The notes under the pieces are model-generated. The model was not told where the DNA came from, searched no databases, and saw nothing but the letters and a program-made list of their open reading frames with translations. 64,000 bases of DNA from Lepeophtheirus salmonis (taxonomy: Eukaryota; Arthropoda; Copepoda; Siphonostomatoida; Caligidae), in assembly GCF_016086655.4 (NCBI RefSeq), contig NC_052134.2, positions 3,782,001-3,846,000 on the forward strand. The letters are read 5' to 3'. Below are positions 35,440 to 46,080 of this stretch, piece after piece. How positions within the stretch are numbered: position 1 is the stretch's first letter; each line of letters begins with the position of its first letter. A program made the position numbers and the translations under genes.

Positions 35440-35965
35440 TATAATTTGTGTCTACCATTATTGAATTACGTAACCATTCCTCCAAAAATTAACAGAAAAA
35501 ACCCCTTAAAAACATATGATAGTTAGCCCAATAAGTAAATCATACCAAATGCTATTTATCTCTAAACTACTCCCATTCTATCATTTTTATATTTTTTTAT
35601 CCACAACTTTTTAAATGAACTACATGTAAATATTTCAGAATATTAAAATCTTATATAGTATTATATTCGGTACTGTATTATAATATTAATTTCTAATATG
35701 TTTATGAAAATCGTAAAAATAATGTACTTTTCTTCATCTAATTAATAAAATGACCTATATATGTATGTATATTTGACTAGGGATCGACAGAAAATTACAT
35801 TCCTGTCATTTTGGAAACGGAGCATAGTTATAACATAATTTATTATTCTTTATTTATCAAAAATAATAAATCATGAAATAGCCATGACGTATCCAGGGAG
35901 AGGAGGGGATCTACAGATGATTACAAAATACATAGATTATCTATGTGTTAGCAAGGTATAGCTGT
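35440..35965 (+). repeat. Repeat D, copy 2 (uninterrupted)
   Basis: Matches 36,385-36,609 plus 37,512-37,860 in direct orientation: tattcggtactgtatta, ggatcgacagaaaatt, cattcctgtcattttggaaa, cggagcata, catgacgtatcc, gagaggagggga and gtgttagcaaggta all recur in order. It therefore serves as an approximate empty site for the mariner in copy 3. Confidence 0.8.
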
Positions 35966-36384
35966 TCTATCGATTGACAAGAACCAAAGGTCTACATGGA
36001 ATTTTTATTGACTATGAATGGTCTATTTTTAATGATTAACTAATTTCAGATATGTAAAACTTTATTTCGGCTTTTTAAAACTTATGTTTTAAATATGTGT
36101 ATTGCCATTACTTTTAATGTTTAGTTGTTTGGTTTAGGAGGTAATTATATTGTTGATATTTATATTTGTTTACTTAGAGGATAATAAATAGCCCAAATAT
36201 CAGGCCAAAAACTAGAAAAAAAATATTCCAAGTCAGAGAACCTCTTGAACTTTCGAGGTTTGAAAATTATAATATCCAAAACTGTCTTCTCTAAAATCAT
36301 AGACGTTTTTTACGTGTACACGTATTATTGATGTAGAAATCCACCATAAGACACTAATAACATTTTGGGATCCACAAAAATGGA
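35966..36384. other. Spacer between D copies
   Basis: Contains a perfect 14-bp palindrome at 36,311-36,324. No gene. Confidence 0.4.
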
Positions 36385-36609
36385 ATATATCATGGCGTTA
36401 CCTTTATTGTATCACGCAACTTTTCCTCCCAAAAGAATCAGAAAAAGGCCCAAAATTATCTGTTTGTTAGCCAAATAAGTAAACTATACCAAGTGCCATT
36501 TATATCGTATGTACTCTCAGACTATTACAGTGAATATTATTTCTTCACCATTTGTAAAATAAATTACATATCATTAAAATCTAGATAGTATTTTATTCGA
36601 TACTGTATA

Positions 36610-37511
36610 CAGGTGTGCGCGTCTAAAACTGAACACTCCTTTAAATTTTACGCCATGCACATATTCGTGATTTTGTTGAGTTGAAACCGGTTTATACTTG
36701 AGGCAAGGGTCTTAACTAGTTATAAACAAAACTCTAGCAAAATCTAAATAGCAACAGTGAAACAACAGTCGATAATATGGAGAGACGTCGAGTCGCAGTT
36801 TTGGAACTTTCCGCGCGGGGAAAAACTCCCACTGAAATTGTCAAGGTTCTAAACTGCAGCCGCACCTCCGTTTACAGCGTGGTAGCCAAAGGGACTCCTG
36901 AGACGACCACAAGATTCCAGTTAAGGCCCCGAAGGTCTAACGAAATGATTGCTGCAGTGAAAAAGTCTGTCGAGGACAAGAGAGGCAAGGTCACCATCAG
37001 CGGCCTCTCCAGGTAGTTCAACGTCAGTAAAAGGACCATGGAACGGCTAGTTAAGAAAGATATTGACCTTAAGGCGTACAAGAGAACCCCTTGTCAAGCC
37101 CTCAAGCCTGTAAACAAGGAAAAAACGCCTCGCAAAGCCAAATATTTTTCTAAAAAAGATTAAGAAAAAGGCCTCACTCGTCTGATTGTTCGCCGCTTGA
37201 CTTTGCAGTGTTTGGGCGTTTAAAGGGGATGCTGTTTGGAGTCCAATACAAGTCCAAGGACCAGCTGAAGTCTGCCCTCAAGAATGCCTGAGCCAACCTC
37301 GACCAGAGCTTCATTGCCAAGTCATGTAGCAAGTTCCGGTCCAGGCTGGAGTTGGTAGTGGAGAACATGGGTGGCCATATTGAATAGACATGTGTCTAAG
37401 ACTCTCACCTTTCATGTTAAATAAATTAATTCGTCGACCACTTCAAAAATTACAGAATTATTTAACTATTTAAAAAATCCCAGAGTGTTCAGTTTTAGAC
37501 GCGCACACATG
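36610..37511 (+). mobile_element. TIR-bounded, internally deleted mariner/Tc1-type element (902 bp)
   Basis: The inverted repeats are almost identical: left caggtgtgcgcgtctaaaac (continuing tgaacactc) and right the reverse complement of catgtgtgcgcgtctaaaac (continuing tgaacactc), with one mismatch in 29. TA flanks at 36,608-36,609 and 37,512-37,513 are the expected target duplication. The terminal repeats are the best conserved in the window together with those at 33.2 kb, implying a fairly young insertion into repeat D. The transposase gene inside is deleted in the middle. Confidence 0.9.
36777..37387 (+). pseudogene. Deleted transposase gene of the 36.6 kb element
   Basis: The ATG at 36,777 starts MERRRVAVLELSARGKTPTE with a helix-turn-helix (IVKVLNCSRTSVYSVVAKG). 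A single in-frame TAG at 37,014-37,016 interrupts a frame that otherwise continues through FNVSKRTMERLVKKDIDLKA to a TAA at 37,161. After a frame change comes PHSSDCSPLDFAVFGRL, the third catalytic Asp region, and FIAKSCSKFRSRLELVVENM to the stop at 37,387. The first and second catalytic Asp blocks are absent, so about half the gene has been lost. Confidence 0.85.
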
Positions 37512-37860
37512 TATAATATTGCTTCGTAACATTTTATTAAAATAGTAGTTATACATCTATATTTGTGTATGATAGCCAAAATTTCTTCATATAAATAATA
37601 AGATGGCCAATATATATATTATATAAGCCATGAGGATCAACAAGAAATTGTATTCCTGTCCTTTTGGAAACGGAGCATAAGAATAGAATAAGTTATTACT
37701 TTGATTATTTATCAAAAAGAATAAATTTTGAAATAGTCATGACGTATCAAGCGAGAGGAGGGAATGGACAGCTGACCACAAAATGTATAGGATATTTTTG
37801 TGTTAGCGAGGTAACCCTGTGATATTCTCTCTTCTGCTGTTTTAGTCAGTTGACACTTTC

Positions 37861-38429
37861 TGATTATTTTTGATTTACAACAGGAGGCTATCCCTATTTA
37901 CAAATTCAAAAGGATATAAATACCTTAGTATGGAAAAATTTCAGATAGCTACCATAGGTTTTTGTCTTTTTTTTTAATGCTCCGTTAGTGAGCATCCTTA
38001 TGTCCTTTAGTGAACAAAAAAGCTAATTGAAAAAATAGTAGAAAATTCAACATGTCAAAAAACATAGAGAGGTAATTTATATGTTTGTGAAATATAAATG
38101 CAATCTTCCTTATGTTGCCTACATAATCGGATTGGTGGTTGATATGAATGCTCTACCTTTCCTATTTTTCTTATTTAATTGTCTGATCAAGTCTATGTAT
38201 GTATGAATAGATAGGGATGAGAAACCTTTGAGTATACATCTACTTACATAAATCCCCATTGCATGAATAATAATTACTGTTGATTTGTCTACTCTTGTCT
38301 ACTTTTTACTGTTTTTATTTATAGAGTTTTAAATACTTTACGATTTTATGACGTCCAATTTTTGTTGTTGTTGGGAGGTCTGGTTTTGAATATATATAAA
38401 AAAATCGATTATTTAATGAGTTGTGTCGC
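37861..38429. other. Non-coding AT-rich stretch
   Basis: Nothing recognised. Confidence 0.35.
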
Positions 38430-38670
38430 TGCCTATAAAAGTTAGTTTAGTTCAGTCAAGTTGTTAGGACCTGTCCTATTGGTCTTTGGAACAAATTCTT
38501 CAGAATGTTAGTCCTTAGGACTGTCAGTACAATAACTCATTAAATAATGAAGCAACAATGTTGAGTGTCATCTTCAAGGACCAAACTTTACAAGTTTTTA
38601 GCAACGATATTTTAGACTGAATTGCAACGCACGGAGACCGAACTGGAAGGAAATAAAACTACTTGATATC
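38430..38670 (+). repeat. Repeat C, copy 2
   Basis: tagtttagttcagtcaagtt, ttagtccttaggactgtcag, tacaagtttttag and gagaccgaactgg follow the order seen at 59.4-59.8 kb. Short palindromes (gtccttaggac) recur within it. Confidence 0.5.
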
Positions 38671-38869
38671 TCATATTTCTGATTCCAGTATGAGGGGATT
38701 TTTTCCCTTTAAAATAATAACAGAATTTTTCATTAAGAGTGTTTCAACTTTTTTAATCAATAAAACCCAAACGGTTAAAGATTTTGCCTTTTCTTTTGTT
38801 TCAGAACATGTTATAAACACGTACCTTGGATGTATGCAAATCGATTTCTCTAGTTTGACCACCACCAGC

Positions 38870-39410
38870 ACATTTACAGAAGTCCAAATGCTGAATTTAA
38901 TTTTCCACTACTTTTCCCAAATAAATGGACCAATATTGCAGCAATTTTGCGTTCGATATTTTCTCTGAACTCTCCTAATTTCGCCAGTTAGTTAGTATAG
39001 ACCAATGACTTCCCGTGACCCCAAAGAAAATAATGTAAAGACAGCCAATTACTGGCCCATTTCTCGGAATAACACGCTCACCAAATTTGCATTACGATAT
39101 ATAGATTTTAGTGTTTGCTTTGTGAAAAGTGGCACCGTCTTGTTGAAACCACATGTTTTCCAAGTCCATACCTTGCAATTTGGGTCAAAAAATTTGGTAT
39201 CATCGTGCGATAGCAAAGTCCATATACAGTAACGTAGCAATTATCATCATCAACGACAAAATATGGCACAATGATCCCTACAGCGTGATGTCCACACCAA
39301 GTATTTTTTTTTTTCGGGATTCAATAATGTCTCGAGAAGTACTTGTGAAGTTTATTAACAACGCCATTAAGCTTCATCACTGAAGATGATTTTGCTATGA
39401 AAATCAATTA
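38870..39410 (-). pseudogene. Mariner-like transposase relic (WFQQDGAT family)
   Basis: Read on the minus strand from about 39,405: FHSKIIFSDEA holds the first catalytic Asp, and NGVVNKLHKYFSRHY leads to HHAVGIIVPYFVVDDDNC and VTVYGLCYRTMIPNFLTQIA. MDLENMWFQQDGATFH holds the second, with Asp at 39,137-39,139. After a frameshift come TKQTLKSIYRNANLVS and, after another, NWLSLHYFLWG, where the family has NWPPRSCDLTPLDYFLWG. The C-terminus fades by about 38,870. It is a lineage distinct from the RHPNLDSLK-type relics, known widely in insects. Multiple frameshifts, dead. Confidence 0.75.
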
Positions 39411-40260
39411 TTTTTTATTACGGTAATTTTGATAATAAATTTTGATAATTTGCAATAGCTGATCAAGTGTATATAGCTCCATGATGAACTGTATACTAAA
39501 GAAGTTTCTATATGTTCAATGAAGAAAATATATATGGTTTATTTTGAAAATAATGTTTACTATACACCTATTTTCATAATTATTTCAGTTTATTTGAACT
39601 TTCTACAATATGGGTATTGACTGTTGAAATGGAAAACCATTCGTTTTAAAGTCATATCCAAAAGAATAGGATATAAATTGTTAATGTAAAAAAGTATATG
39701 AGGAAAAGTAATTTTTTTGGAAACTTTCCAGTCATTTAACTGTTTACAAAATATACCACTTGTGGTAATCTTTATCCATTAATAAATTGCTTTTATTCTC
39801 AACAAATTTCCTATTTTCAAAAGGAATGATTTTTTAAATTGTAACTTTTTAAAATTATATAACTAGAGATCTAAAAAATTTGTTTGTGTAAAAATCATAT
39901 TTGTAATGATGAGATCCGAAATAAGGTAACCCTGCGGGACATTATCCCAGATAATTTGTTGTAATTTTTTTCATATAGGAGGGCGTAAAGGATATGTAAA
40001 AAAAACAAAAAACTAAAATGTCTACTATTTCAGCATACTACTAGAAAAACGTAGTAAAATGTGTATTTTTTTCTGCAAAGGATATGATATAAACATTTAA
40101 TTTAACTCATTAGTAATATCAAACATATTTAATGGACTTGAGACCCAACTTTCAACTTCAGTGCTATGATTTTCCCCCCACCTCTGTCTATTTTGTACCC
40201 CTCACATATCAAAAATTCTTTGTTTGGGAGCTTTGCATAAAGATCCAATAAGGAATCCAC

Positions 40261-40291
<31 letters not shown>

Positions 40292-42191
40292 CTATTGTCC
40301 AATCAAAAGAATAAAGAGACATAAATAAATTACAGTTAATGCATTCATAGTTAATATATATATACATATATAAAGAAATCTTTTTATCCAACATTGTTTT
40401 CTCTGTTTCTTTGACAATGTCATGTTGACTAAGTATGAAAAAGTCTTTTTTGTATACAGCAGCAAACTTCTATACGTAACCCCTGTGTGTAGGTTTTTTT
40501 TTATTAACATCAATTTAGTATGTATACAGCAATGAACTGATTGGGTATTGTTCTGAGAAATAAAATATAAAAAGGTTGAATGTTTTAAGCTTTTATTTAA
40601 ATGTTTGGTATACGAGGATGTTTTTTTTTATATTTTTTTTAAAGAAGAAGTGTTCTCAAAGCATATTTTTTCGCCAGTTCATGTATTTACGTACGTAACT
40701 CAGCCATTTCATAATTTTCTTTATTTATTGCAAGGTAATTTCCAGATGGGATATGTTTGTCTAGAAACATTTATAAGCCCTCCTTGAACTGGGATTATTA
40801 CATGATACACACCCCTAGACTTATGAAAATACTTGTTATTCCTTTTAAAGTACATTATCTAGCAAATAATTGTCAGCATACAGCCGAACCCCAAAGATAA
40901 TCTCATTAATTTTCTATTTATCTTGATAGTGATTTCTATAGAATTCGTATAGATACTCATCAATGCTTCATCCAGGTTTAGACCATTTAATTAACTGTTT
41001 TGCTTAAAAGTTGTTAGTTTGTTTTGATTTCTTGGCATATTTTTTCTTATTTTCAATGTGAGGACTCAGGGAAACAACAAATAGCTACAAAATTACCATA
41101 TTGAAGTTATTACTTCAAATAATACGAGCAATCTCATCAAAAAAATGATGGGTACTAAGTTGATTCTCAAAACCCCTTTCGAGCAATAAATATTTCAAAG
41201 ACATTTTTATCAAATATAAAAATTTATTTTTTTTACTAAAAGAATAACAAGTTTTATATTGTTTAGGCACTTAGCTCATGTTGTTAAGATTACTGTTAAG
41301 AATAAAAATTTATTTGTTCTCGATGTCTATTATTTTATTTAGGCTTAATAGCATTTTACTCCAAATTGATGAGTTTAAAATAGATGGAATATTGAAAAAA
41401 TGATAGAAAATCGAAATGACTTATTCATTATAATCGTTCAACTGTTTATAATGTAATTAAATACGTTTTATTTTTTGGCTTTCTTTTTTATACAGTTCAA
41501 TAACCACGTACTAAAAAGGCTGCCGACTAACAGAGGGTTTCCAAAAATGTATATTTATTCACTATGCATGGAAAATGTGCCTTTACTTTTTGATGCATTA
41601 AGTAAACCGTATCTTATTTATAAAGACTTTTATATCTTATCCTGTGATATCTGTTGTTTGTAGGGAGAGAGAGGAAGAAAGAAGTACATTATTCACTTCC
41701 TTTTTCTTTCTTTTTTTACAGACTGACGCCATGCTTTCATTATCAAAATGATGAGTACATTAGAGGGCAATGCACTCCTCTCAACTATCATCTTTAATAA
41801 TACTTCGTTGCATTTATGTATACATATTAGTGTAGAGGCTGGGACTCAAATAATTCTTTAATTTTGACTGATAACTCTTCGTCTTCTTCTAATATTGTTC
41901 GATTGTACGCCCTAATGAACACCTCTCATTAAATTCTAAATATATTAATATTTACTTTGAGGAAATCAAAAACGATCCAATCATGGAAAAAGTGGGAAAA
42001 AACTATTGAAGGTTTTTTTTTGAGTTTTCGAATATATCTAACAATTTTTATAAAAAAATAGATATTTTAGACATTGGTTAAAAAATATAAACACGATTTT
42101 TTTAAATACTTTCTTAATACTTTTTTCAAAAAATGGAAGAGAGTCACAGAAACTGCCAAAATGTACTTCATTGGCTGTGTGGAATGTATGG
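39411..42191. other. Long non-coding AT-rich stretch
   Basis: A TA microsatellite at about 40,265-40,289. Several open frames of 60-73 codons are low-complexity or overlap the microsatellite. An acceptor-like tract at about 41,700 is not followed by a convincing frame. Confidence 0.4.
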
Positions 42192-42872
42192 TATAAAGTG
42201 TCAGGATCCAAAACTTGCTGTACCATGAATAAATAACATAAATAAAATTTTGATGGAATCAAGAAAAAGACCGCCTAAAACCCATTTTGTGACATTTTTA
42301 AATACTATATTTTTATTAATAATTGTGCCCTCCTTCACAACATTTAACAGCCTCAACATACGGGCGTATATATTGACAGCTCTTCACTATGAAGGCCGTG
42401 TACATGTACCAAGCTATCATGATCGAAGTTCGGAGTGAATCCAAATTTGGATGTGAGGTGTGGCAGAAATTCTTCTGCAATGCTATAAAATCCAGGGAGT
42501 TAGGCTCAGGGATGGAAGATGCCCACATCGAGGTAGACCAGGAGTTAACCATATTGTTGTAGTAGAAGTTTTGGTTCTTCTTAATTAAGTGAGGATGTAA
42601 TGGACTTTTGATATTACAGGTAGGCCAAATGTAGATGCCAACGGTATCTGTAACCTTCTCGGTACTGACATTGGAACGGAGGAAATCCGGCAGACATTGT
42701 ATTTTTTGTTGTTTTTTTGACATTTTTACACTTAGAGACATGAGATAACGACAAAACTTGTGGGCTTTAGTTTCACCTGTCATTTGTTTGCGTTATGAAA
42801 CCTCATAATTCAAAAGAAAGGGAATGAAACCTTAGTTAAATACTACTTCAAGTTTTGGGTGAACATTTTGTA
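42192..42872 (-). mobile_element. Tc1-like element with terminal inverted repeats (about 680 bp)
   Basis: The left end reads tataaagtgtcaggatccaa (continuing aacttgctgtacc). The right end, reverse-complemented, reads tacaaaatgttcacccaaaa (continuing cttgaagtagta). They align over about 32 bp with CCAAAACTTG identical. The left end includes a TA consistent with a TA target. The enclosed gene runs on the minus strand and lacks most of its catalytic domain, so this is a deletion derivative. Confidence 0.65.
42316..42783 (-). pseudogene. Transposase remnant in the 42.2 kb element (155 codons open)
   Basis: The longest clean open frame class in the window after the deleted elements. The C-terminal 60 residues are transposase: PNSLDFIALQKNFCHTSHPN then LDSLRTSIMIAW, and KSCQYIRPYVEAVKCCEGGH, matching the family's NPLDY-IW, TSHPN-DSLK and KSC-FRPRVEA-GGH. 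The third catalytic Asp survives in SLDF only as the Asp after Leu, and the canonical PDLNPLD is worn. The N-terminal part has no recognisable helix-turn-helix and may be out-of-frame sequence. An intact frame of this length in a dead element is probably chance. Confidence 0.65.
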
Positions 42873-43479
42873 AATATATTAATTATATACCCGCCCTATA
42901 TATACCTATCTTTTATATTCATCAAGAAAAATGAATAAGTTGAAACATATTTATATTCTCAAAATGAGTTAAAAAAGATTATATTTTTGTGATTCAACTA
43001 TTATTCTAATTACATTTCGTATCAAAAATATGGAAAATGATGGCATTGAAAAAAGTCGATTCTAAATATATGTACATACATTATACATATATATGCATAT
43101 GAATATAAAATTCGATAAGATATTTACAATTTATAAGTATATTATATGTTTACTCATAATAATTCCCCGGGATGAATTAAAGACTTTTTTCTCTCGAATA
43201 AAAAAAGGCATTTTGTTCCTTTTCAAAAATATCTAAGTATTTATAAGTATATTTACTCTCATCATTACTAAAGTAAATAAAGTAATACCATTGATTTATT
43301 GCTTTCATCGTGTGGAAGTAAAGTGTGATGTATAAGATGTAAAATATTTGTGAAAAGTTACTGAACACTTTTCATTAGGTCTTGTGTACATAAAAAGAGT
43401 TTTACCTCTATTTAAAAATCAACATCAATCATGTTCTCTCCTTATCTAATTATGCAATTTTTCTAAATGGAAGATGAAC
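42873..43479. other. Non-coding AT-rich stretch
   Basis: Nothing recognised. Confidence 0.35.
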
Positions 43480-43947
43480 CATTTTTTTAAAATTATACAA
43501 TATAATTACCCTTGGTGTAAATAACAGTCTCAGATCAACCTCGGAAACGTGAGAAGGTTTTGATGACAGTCTCCTTTGGAAGTTTTTGGAATTCTTCTAG
43601 GACCCTGGACATTATCTCATATTTTATGATGAAGGAGGATTTGTTGGTGTGTCGTTCAATGGTGCTCCACACAAAGAAGTCCATATGGTTGAAGTCCTTT
43701 GAGCTTTGAGGCAAAGTAAAAAAATATTGACATCTAAGTTAACGTTTTTTTTTGCAGTGTAGCATGGATCTGAGTCGTGTTGCATGTCCGAATGACGTCC
43801 TAGCTTCTTCCTTACTATCCAGGCAAAGGATTTGTCCAGTTTTAGGAAGTTTGCAAAATCAAAATTGCCCTGTCCGATGCGGATTGCAACAAGGAAAATC
43901 TTTCTTTTCCACCATTGTGGATTAAATACTTCGTTGATCGATGCCAT
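43480..43947 (-). pseudogene. Tc1/mariner transposase relic, MASINEVF family
   Basis: The minus-strand ATG at 43,945-43,947 starts MASINEVFNPQ and continues with IRIGQGNFDFANFLKLDKSF and WIVRKKLGRHSDM, a helix-turn-helix N-terminus. The frame then passes into the C-terminal portion. In a second frame it reads SSKDFNHMDFFVWSTIERHT, the third Asp block, and EFQKLPKETVIKTFSRFRG, then ends near 43,490. The middle of the protein is deleted. The first 120 nt are close at DNA level to the relic at 50,890 on the other strand, so both derive from one family. Confidence 0.7.
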
Positions 43948-45858
43948 TGTTTTAAACTTGCGTTAAACACTTTTGGCTGGTCGCCAAAAAACCAAACAAA
44001 GTTCTACATGTATATGCTCAGCTGTCGCTGGCGCTTCGTTCATAAACAACAGTCCAAGTATTTGAAATATCCATATATTATATTTTTGCTCATCTTTTAT
44101 GTAAATGCTTAAACTCTTTATTAATGAAAACCATGTATGTATCAGAGTTTTGTTCTTAGTGGGGGTCAGCTCTCATACTGGTAAACGGATCAGCCTGAAC
44201 TTTACCAACTGTATCCTTTGTTGATGAACTAGGATATTATACACCTTGGTCTAAGGTATAGTGCTTCTTATTCCTTTGAATCTATATTCGATTGATTTCC
44301 TGGATTTGAATTTTCTATCTGTGAGGACTGAGATATTTAAGGGTAGCAAAAAAAATGTCAAATTGTAACTATTTTTTTATATAAATACATAACTTATCCG
44401 TATCACATATTTTGATATCCAAAATTTGGATAAAGTAATCAATATTTCATACAAGTTTTGATGAAAACTTAAAATTTAATGTGTTTTTACTATAAGAATT
44501 ACAAGTTATATCTGTTTTAAACCACAAACTTATGTTGCTAATATTATTTTAAAATATAGTTTTATATTTTCTCTATATATCATATTCATACAATTATTTT
44601 TAGCGTTTAAATTGATAATTGCGATTACGAAATGGATTGAATAATATGGAAAAATTAAATGATATAATAAAATTCTTTTAAATATGAGGTTATTATTTTA
44701 CCCATTTCACTAATTGTGTTAAAAAAAGTTATTCACTAACATTTGCTTTTAAATATGAATGGTTATTCTGTAGCATATAAAGAAATTACTATGAATAGTG
44801 TAATATTTTTTTTGAGGCTCTGATACTAAATGATTAAAAGGTGTAGTTAAGTGTTGTTTTTAAATTATTCTTTGAAAAAAAATGTATTTAAAAAAAAAAA
44901 AAATAAGGAAATAATAAATTTGATCAACATTGATCAATATTTAGAAGATGCGCAAGGCCCATAAAGCTATATATATATATTGCTTAAAAACTTTTCTACT
45001 TATACATGGTCAATATAAGTCAAAATAAAGCAATTTGTAATGAATAACTAATAAAGATGATGAAACAATCTTTCAAAGCTTGTCTAAAATGATTATTTTA
45101 TATAGAAAATGTAATAAAATATTCATGTATCATTGTTTTTCCTTTACGCATTATAAACTTTTTTTTGAAAAACCTGCTTCATAGTGAAAAAGTTAAAAAA
45201 TTGTTATCACCCTCTGACGTATTTATTTTGTAATCCAAATTATCACTCAGTATCCCATTAGTATTGGGTTTTAAATCCTATTACATGATACTTTATACGT
45301 ATATTCAATATCAAGATTTGATTTTAAAAAAGAATTATCATTCGGTGACTTTTCTAAAAAAACTTGTTAAAAGCATTATAAATTGGATGAATGATACCAT
45401 AGAAAGTAAATGCTATGTTTTTTTAGCTTCTACATACAATGGTTGGTTAGTAAAAGAAAGTAAACACTTTTCAATGATATAATTATCTATGGCATACATT
45501 AATTCTTTTTTTCTTTTTTTTACTTTAAGGTGAGGCACTAAGAAAAAGTTTATTTATTAGATAAAATCCTATCTTTTTCTCTGAAGTAAGTCACAAAATA
45601 AAGTGACAAACAATTGGGTAGGAAGAAACATAGAGATTAACTCTGATGTAAGGCATTTTCTTAGATGTAAATAAGTATGCGCTATACGCTTCTACTAAAC
45701 ATATCGTACATTACCAAATTATATAAGTTCTTGTCCCACAAAGATACTACTCATTAAAAAGCACTGACAACACATAATAAAATATAAAACAGTCTAGCAT
45801 TTTATAACAAAAAAACGTCTGATAATGTGATAGTTCAACAGAATAAGTAAATCCTTAC
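43948..45858. other. Non-coding stretch
   Basis: 43,948-44,060 is the upstream part of the same relic (it resembles 50,820-50,890). 44,140-44,340 is slightly GC-richer without an open frame. The remainder is AT-rich, presumably intronic if the minus-strand gene is real. Confidence 0.4.
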
Positions 45859-46080
45859 CTAAAACTAAATGCGGAGATATTTTATTGAGACTAGATGAGG
45901 AGGTTCGATCAATAGAGAAAGGGAAGTGTGATCGTTTTCGAGCGTTCCCTTCTGATGATATACCGGAGCTACTACTTGATACAGGGAGTTGATGAACATA
46001 AGCCCCAAGGTTATACGAGGGAGCCAGGGAACCTGGTAAGTCTCTGCGAAAGTCTAGGCCGGTTGTTGAGCCCTCAACAT
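45859..46080 (-). CDS. Internal exon of a minus-strand host gene (Ser-rich)
   Basis: The best host exon in the window. On the minus strand cattcttttcag precedes 222 nt that end TTTTAG before gtaagg. Of the three frames, one has a stop at codon 2 and one at codon 9. The third, entered after two bases, is open for all 73 codons and leaves one base, so both introns are phase 1 and the exon length is a multiple of three. The peptide runs VEGSTTGLDFRRDLPGSLAP, then SYNLGAYVHQLPV, a serine cluster, NARKRSHFPFSIDR with a dibasic site, another serine cluster and SPHLVL. G+C is much higher than in flanking DNA. No family recognised. It fits as extracellular juxtamembrane sequence upstream of the transmembrane exon at 5.3 kb. 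Confidence 0.7.

Larger units (their letters stand above)
36385..37860 (+). repeat. Repeat D, copy 3, split by a mariner-type element
   Basis: The left half ends attcgatactgta and the right half resumes taatattgcttc. Together they correspond to copy 2 around 35,665-35,690. The right half carries ggatcaacaagaaatt, attcctgtccttttggaaac, ggagcataa, catgacgtatca and gtgttagcgaggtaa. Confidence 0.8.

Noticed and set aside
38663..38968. 101-codon plus open frame
   Set aside because: It overlaps the decayed C-terminal end of the minus-strand mariner relic and repeat C. No domain and no splice or polyadenylation context.
40209..40513. Minus open frames around 40.2-40.5 kb
   Set aside because: They cross a TA microsatellite and encode Tyr/Ile repeats.
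41690..41790. Acceptor-like tract (ctttctttttttacag) followed by GC-richer sequence
   Set aside because: All three frames stop within about 25 codons, and no donor or signal supports an exon.
42038..42262. 74-codon minus open frame with an acceptor-like cag
   Set aside because: It overlaps the end of the 42.2 kb transposon and then runs into low-complexity Phe/Lys codons. The pyrimidine tract is weak.
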